Of a stretch of 34,563 bases of DNA, positions 29,954 through 34,563 are shown one piece after another. Each line of letters starts with the position of its first letter. The first letter of the stretch is position 1. The notes below the pieces were generated by a model that was not told the origin of the DNA, did no database searches, and worked only from the letters and a program-made list of their open reading frames with translations. Source of the stretch: Paenarthrobacter sp. Z7-10 (GTDB taxonomy: Bacteria; Actinomycetota; Actinomycetes; Actinomycetales; Micrococcaceae); assembly GCF_026932795.1 (NCBI RefSeq), contig NZ_JADPVH010000018.1, positions 18,365 to 52,927 on the forward strand, written 5' to 3'. Both the position numbers and the translations under genes were made by a program.

Positions 29954-31198
29954 ATGAACCCGTCGAAGGCCCCCGCCGAGATCCTCAACATTGCCGGCAA
30001 CGAGGTTCGCATCTCGAGTCCGGACAAGGTGGTGTTCCCCGAGCCCGGGCTGACCAAGCTCGACTTGGTTCGCTATTACGTCGCCGTCGCGGAGGGGGCG
30101 CTGCGGGGCGCCGGAGGACGGCCCATGGTACTCAAGCGCTTCCCGAAGGGGATCGGCGCTGAGCCCTTCTTTCAAAAGCGCGTGCCCGAAAACCACCCCG
30201 ACTTCATCGACACGACGACGCTGCACTACGCCTCCGGGACATCAGCCGAAGAGGCCGTCATCCGGGATGCTGCAGGCTTGGCCTGGGTCGTGAATCTTGG
30301 ATGCTTGGACCTCAACCCGCACCCCGTCCGTGCCGAGGACCTCGAGCATCCCGACGAGCTCCGGGTTGACCTCGACCTGATGCCGGGGGTTGACTACTCG
30401 CAGATCGTTGATGTCGCCTACGTCGCACGGGAGGTGCTCGACGACGTCGGGCTGGTGGGCTGGCCGAAGACGAGCGGTTCCCGCGGGCTCCACATCCTGG
30501 TGCGCATTGCGCCCCAGTGGTCGTACCGCGATGTGCGGCTCGCCGCCGAGACCCTCGCCCGCGAGGTCGAAAACCGCGCTCCGGGCCTCGCCACCGCACG
30601 GTGGTGGAAGGAGGAACGCGGCGAGAGTGTCTTCGTTGACTTCAACCAAAACGCCAAGGACCGCACAGTGGCATCGGCGTACTCGATCCGTCCCCTGCCC
30701 GACGCCAGGGTCTCGACGCCGCTCACTTGGGACGAGGTTACCTCCACCCGGCCGGAACAGTTCACGGTGCCCACGGTGCTTGAGCGCTTCGCAGCCATGG
30801 GCGACCCTCACACCGGCATCGACAATGCGGCGGGGACACTGGACAAACTGATCGCTTTGGCCGCCGAGCTCGGCCCCGCCGAAAAACCGCCGCGCGGCGG
30901 CGACGGCTCGGGCCGCCGGCAGTCGGTGATGCCGCTTATCGAGGTGGCACGAACCAAAACCAAGCTCGAGGCGCTCACGGCGCTCGACGAATGGAAGAGT
31001 CGGCATTCGGACCTCCTCCCAATCCTGCATCCCGCCGACATACTCGTCGACGGAATGCGCGGATCGAGCTCGCTCTGGTACCGGGTACGGGTGAACCTGC
31101 AGCACATCCCCGAAAATGAGCGGCCGCCACAGGAGGAGCTCATCGCGGATTATGACCCATGGGCGGGTAAGGAGTGGCCCGGGCGCGTTGGGACTTGA
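29954..31198 (+). CDS. Stand-alone LigD-type polymerase domain protein
   Basis: The 414-residue protein is an archaeo-eukaryotic primase-like polymerase of the LigD PolDom group, used in actinobacterial non-homologous end joining and related gap filling. VVFPEPGLTKLDLVRYY is the typical start. The catalytic pair is Asp139/Asp141 in VDLDLMPG, the third acid is Asp229 in VFVDFNQN, and His180 lies in SGSRGLHI. DRTVASAYSIRPLPDARVSTPL follows as in LigD. The ligase and nuclease domains are absent. The last 100 residues are an extension with RTKTKLEALTALDEW and WYRVRVNLQHIPE. ATG 29954 has only a weak GGCGGA directly before it, so a leaderless start is possible. No ku gene is in the window. Confidence 0.87.
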   Translation: MNPSKAPAEILNIAGNEVRISSPDKVVFPEPGLTKLDLVRYYVAVAEGALRGAGGRPMVLKRFPKGIGAEPFFQKRVPENHPDFIDTTTLHYASGTSAEEAVIRDAAGLAWVVNLGCLDLNPHPVRAEDLEHPDELRVDLDLMPGVDYSQIVDVAYVAREVLDDVGLVGWPKTSGSRGLHILVRIAPQWSYRDVRLAAETLAREVENRAPGLATARWWKEERGESVFVDFNQNAKDRTVASAYSIRPLPDARVSTPLTWDEVTSTRPEQFTVPTVLERFAAMGDPHTGIDNAAGTLDKLIALAAELGPAEKPPRGGDGSGRRQSVMPLIEVARTKTKLEALTALDEWKSRHSDLLPILHPADILVDGMRGSSSLWYRVRVNLQHIPENERPPQEELIADYDPWAGKEWPGRVGT

Positions 31199-32788
31199 TG
31201 CCACCGGATGTTGTCCGCCGCCCTGGAATGAGACGGGCAGTGTGGAACCCGTCCGCGGCGGCGGGATGGATTTGGACCGCAACCGGCGGCAGCGTGCGCG
31301 CGCTCGATGTAGTCTGCCTGGGGTCGGGGATGCCGATGTATTGGGTGTAGAAGTATTCCTGGATTCCTTCCTGTCCGCCCTCACGTCCCAGCCCGGATTG
31401 TTTGACGCCGCCGAAGGGGGCGGCGGCGGTGGAGATGGTTCCGGTGTTCAGGCCCAGCATGCCGGTCTCGAGGCGTTCACCCATGCGCAGACCGCGGTTG
31501 AAGTCAGCGGTGTAGACATAGGCCGCCAGTCTGTATTCGGTGTTGTTGGCCAGCCGGACGGCCTCGTCCTCGGTGGCTAAGGTGATGATCGGGGCCACCG
31601 GGCCGAAGATTTCCTCGGAGAGGATACGGTCCCCTTCTGTGACTCCGGTGAGGATGGTGGGCTGAGAGAAGTAGCCGGGGCCCTCGACGGCGGCGCCGCC
31701 GATCACGACGATGGCGCCTTCGGCGACCGCGTCCGTGACGAGCCGGTGGACCTTCTCCCGGCTCTTGACGTCGATCAAGGGCCCCATTGTTGAATGCTTT
31801 TCGGTGCCGCGGGCCGGGCTCAGCGCGGACATGCGTGCCGCTAATTTTTCCGCAAATTCGTTCGCAACGGTTTCGTGGACGATGAAGCGGTTGGCCGCCG
31901 TGCAGGCCTCGCCCATGTTGTGCATCTTGGCGGCCATGGCCCCCGTAACGGCGGCGTCGATGTCGGCGTCGTCGAAGACAACGAAGGGGGCGTTGCCGCC
32001 CAGCTCCATGGAGGTGCGCAGCACCGTCTCGGAGGCATTGGCCAGCAACCGCCGTCCGACCTCGGTAGAGCCGGTGAAGGGAATCTTGCGCAGGCGGGAG
32101 GCCGTGACGAGCGGCCCCGTGGTAGCTCCGGCGGTGGAGGTGGGAATGACGTTCAACACCCCGGCCGGCAGCCCGGCCTCCTGCATGAGTGCGGCGAACA
32201 GCAGGGAAGTCAGCGGGGTCAGGTTCGCCGGCTCAGGACCATGGTGCAGCCGGCGGCGACCGCCGGGGCGACCTTGCGGGTCGCCATCGCCAGCGGGGAA
32301 ATTCCAGGGCGTGATCAGCAGGCACGGACGCACAGGCTTCGTCGTGATCAACAGTCAGGAGGTTCCTTCGGGGGCGACGGAATAACGGCCAAATGTCCTG
32401 GCTGCTTCCTCGGAGACCAGCGCAGGAACTCTGCCGCGTAGGTGACTTCGCTGCGGGCCTCCGCCAGCGGCTTGCCCATTTCCCTGGTCATGAGCAGGGC
32501 AAAGTCCGCGGCACGTTCGGTGACGAGTTCAAACGCCGCACGCAGGATCTCCCCGCGCGCCCGCGGAGGGACGTGCGCCCAGGCTTCCTGGGCTGCAGCC
32601 GCTGCGTCCAAAGCCGCCAGCCCGTCCTCGGGGCCGGCGTCGGCAACGGACATCAGCACCTTCCCGGTGGCCGGGTCCTCCACGTCGAAAGTCTTCCCGG
32701 CCGCGGCCGGACGCCACAGGCCATCAATCAGTAGGCCCTCCGGAACCGAGGACAACAGCCGGGTTTCGTCTCCAGGGTAAACGGACAT
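31140..32788 (-). pseudogene. Aldehyde dehydrogenase (succinate-semialdehyde type), frameshifted
   Basis: The combined reading is an NAD(P)-dependent aldehyde dehydrogenase of the GabD type: N-terminal ALLMTREMGKPLAEA, then ELGGNAPFVVFDDAD with the catalytic glutamate, GEACTAANRF with the catalytic cysteine, and EEIFGPVAPI. It is broken between residues about 130 and 190. A base is missing near 32416, TGA at 32355-32357 interrupts the ancestral frame, an extra base lies in 32295-32298, and a base is missing near 32233. The 3' end also reads past the usual terminus (TQYIGIPDP) for about 60 odd residues, overlapping the end of the LigD-like gene, so the stop has been lost as well. Start ATG 32788. 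Sequencing error could explain single indels but hardly all of these. Confidence 0.85.
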
Positions 32789-32810
32789 TCAATCTTCCAA
32801 TCTTTGAGTG

Positions 32811-32831
32811 CAAGCGGTCCCGGACCGCTTG
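32811..32831. promoter_or_regulatory. 21-base perfect palindrome upstream of the aldehyde dehydrogenase
   Basis: CAAGCGGTCC-C-GGACCGCTTG (32811-32831) has perfect 10-base arms around one central base. It sits 23-43 bases before the aldehyde dehydrogenase start, in the gap after the thiamine-diphosphate enzyme gene. One central base is too short for an RNA loop, so an operator for a dimeric repressor is the better reading; no regulator gene is nearby. Confidence 0.6.
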
Positions 32832-32869
32832 GTGTCGTGGCCGAGGGTGATGGTGGCTGGCGGTCCTGG

Positions 32870-34563
32870 CTAGTAGGCCTTCACGCGCTGTTCGACGACG
32901 AGGTGGATGAGGGCGAACACCGTGTCCTCATCGATCGCCTTCAGCGCCGCGGCGAGGGCACCGGGAATGTCCCGATCCACTTCGACCTTGATTCCGAAGC
33001 CGCCAAAAGCCTGGGCCATCAGGGCAAAGTCCGGGTTTTTCAGCTGGGTGCCGGAGATGCGCTGCGGGTAGTGCCGTTCCTGGTGGGTGCGGATCGTGCC
33101 GTATTCCTGGTGGTCCATGACGATGACCAGGGGCGTGGCACCGTATTGGGCGGCAGTGGCCAGTTCCTGGCCGTTCATGAGGAATTCGCCATCCCCGGCA
33201 ATAGTCACCACCCGCTTGTTCGGATAGGCAAGGGACGCCGCGACGGCGGAGGGCACGGAGTAGCCCATGGAACCGTTCCGGGCGCTGATCATGGAGGCGT
33301 AGGCCCGGGTAGGAAAGTAGCGGTGAGCCCAGTTGGTGTGTTCCCCGGCGCCGAAGGTGACTATGGCGTCCGCGGGCAGCGTTGGCACCAGGTTCGCCAT
33401 CAGGGTATCCATCCGGGCCGCGCCGGTCCCCGGTGCGGCGTCGGGAAGCGCGGCGAATTGTTCCTGTTGCGCCCGCATCCTTGCCGTCCAGGCCTTCCAT
33501 TCGTCCTTCTCTGGAAGTTCAATCCGGACCAGGTCCCGGACAAAGGCGTCTGGTTTGGCGACAATCTGGCGCGACACTCCCCCGGAGCGTCCGCGCAGGG
33601 ACGGGTCCATGGTGACGATGAAGTTCACCTCCTTCCAGTCCTGGCGGTTAAGAAAGCCGTCGGTGATGACGTCGCCGGGCACGGTGCCGACAAAGACAAG
33701 GAGGTCGGTCTCTCACAGCAGGTCATGGGTGGGCCGGGGCCGGCCGTAGCCGATCGGGCCAACGTAGGAGGGGGAATCGAAGGCCACGGTGCCTTCCGTG
33801 CGCCACTCCGCCGCGGCCGGGATGTGGTGGCTTTCCAGCCACCGGGTCAACCGGTCCGCCCCTTCTTGGGTCCAGTCGTTTCCGCCGGTCACAAACAGCG
33901 GTTTAGACGAGGCTGCAAGTGCCTGGGCCAGGGCGTCGGCGTCCTCCCCGGTCATGCCGCCTCCAGCGACGGGGATGGGTGGGTGCAGGGACGAGTTGAC
34001 GTGTTCCCGGATGATGTCTTCGGGCAGGCCGACGACGACGGGTCCTGGGCGTCCGCTCATGGCGGCGAACATGGCTTCGGCTACGATTTCCGAGGCCCGT
34101 TCGGCATGGTCGAGGACCATGACGCGCTTGGCGCTGGTGTCGAACCAGGCCTTGATGTCGAATTCCTGGAACGCCTCCCGGTCCCGGTGGTCGAAGGGAA
34201 TCAGCCCGACGAAAAGGACCATAGGCGTCGAATCCTGCCATGCCGTATGGAGGCCTACGTGCGCGTTGGCCGCTCCGGGCCCCCTAGTCACCATCGCAAT
34301 GCCCGGAAGCTGGTTCATCTTCCCGTCCGCCTCGGCCATGTAGCTTGCACCCCCCTCGTGCTGGCACACAATGGTTTCAATCGGCGAGGCGTGCAAGCCG
34401 TCCAGAACCTCGAGGTAGCTCTCCCCCGGGACCACATGGACGCGTCGGACGCCGTGGGCCACGAGCGAGTTGACGATGACATGCCCCGCCGATGGCGCCG
34501 CGGGTGCAGGGACGTCAGCGGAAGATGTCCCGCAGGCGGCCTCGTTCTGCGTCTTCGTGTCTA
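32870..34563 (-). pseudogene. Acetolactate synthase-like thiamine-diphosphate enzyme, interrupted by TGA
   Basis: The frame is open from the right edge and reads as a TPP-dependent enzyme of the acetolactate synthase/benzoylformate decarboxylase superfamily. The N-terminal domain has VPGESYLEVLDGL and the catalytic glutamate in CQHEGGASYMAEADGK, then RGPGAANAHVGLHTAW. The C-terminal domain has the TPP/Mg motif GDGEFLMNGQELATAAQYG. TGA at 33713-33715 interrupts the frame between THDLL and ETDLLVFVGTVPGD, with exact frame continuity on both sides, so a single nonsense change (perhaps CGA to TGA) has split it. The 5' end is outside the window; no start codon is seen between 34462 and the edge. 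It stops at TAG 32870-32872, 81 bases before the aldehyde dehydrogenase start. Reaction unknown. Confidence 0.8.

Noticed and set aside
33713-33715. TGA as a selenocysteine codon in the TPP enzyme
   Set aside because: The position is not a known redox or catalytic site in this superfamily, no selenocysteine-type stem was seen after it, and the neighbouring gene is also degraded. Nonsense mutation is simpler.

Overview
The window is high-GC DNA with actinobacterial gene content. Promoter and ribosome-site style, GTG starts, and genes such as a PadR-ubiB pair, a stand-alone LigD-type polymerase and a short UvrA paralogue all fit the Micrococcaceae (Arthrobacter-like). That placement is inference from gene content, not from a marker gene. 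No rRNA, intact tRNA, CRISPR array or intact transposon was found.

Layout. (1) 1-5427: a gene fragment at the left edge, a short UvrA-like ABC ATPase, a large membrane acyltransferase with a C-terminal SGNH domain, and a broken small P-loop kinase gene. (2) 5520-17509, all on the minus strand: gcvP-gcvT-gcvH-glyA-sdaA-lipA-ppsR-ppsA. Read 5' to 3' on the minus strand this is a metabolic line. Glycine is cleaved by GcvP/T/H to CO2, NH3 and methylene-THF; GlyA joins methylene-THF to a second glycine to give serine; SdaA deaminates serine to pyruvate; PpsA converts pyruvate to phosphoenolpyruvate. LipA makes the lipoyl group that GcvH needs, and PpsR switches PpsA on and off. (3) 18252-21821, plus strand, divergent from gcvP: cycA-type glycine/D-amino-acid permease, purU (formyl-THF deformylase) and a MetF-family reductase-like gene. 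The last two are outlets for folate-bound one-carbon units. (4) 21919-26755: an FMN/flavodoxin-fold protein and an aromatic-ring FAD monooxygenase with an operator-like palindrome upstream, then a GNAT acetyltransferase and a quinone reductase. (5) 26940-31198: padR-ubiB and a LigD-polymerase-like gene, separated by about 750 bases containing a tRNA 3'-end remnant. (6) 31140-34563: two decaying minus-strand genes, an aldehyde dehydrogenase with three indels and a nonsense codon, and a thiamine-diphosphate enzyme with an in-frame TGA.

Regulation. The most striking signal is three closely related glycine riboswitch sequences within 3.3 kb. Two are full tandem aptamers in inverted orientation, in the leaders of gcvP (minus) and cycA (plus); they share a 116-base stretch with one mismatch. 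The third, in front of the metF-like gene, is a rearranged copy of the gcvP leader: the first 101 bases are identical, the second aptamer has been deleted, and the gcvP ribosome-binding site plus about 14 gcvP N-terminal codons follow. In the two tandem leaders a GAGGAAC sequence just after aptamer 2 is complementary to GTTCCTC between the ribosome-binding site and the start codon. This suggests control at translation initiation. The window therefore looks like a glycine-sensing regulon covering uptake, cleavage, serine-to-PEP gluconeogenesis and one-carbon disposal.
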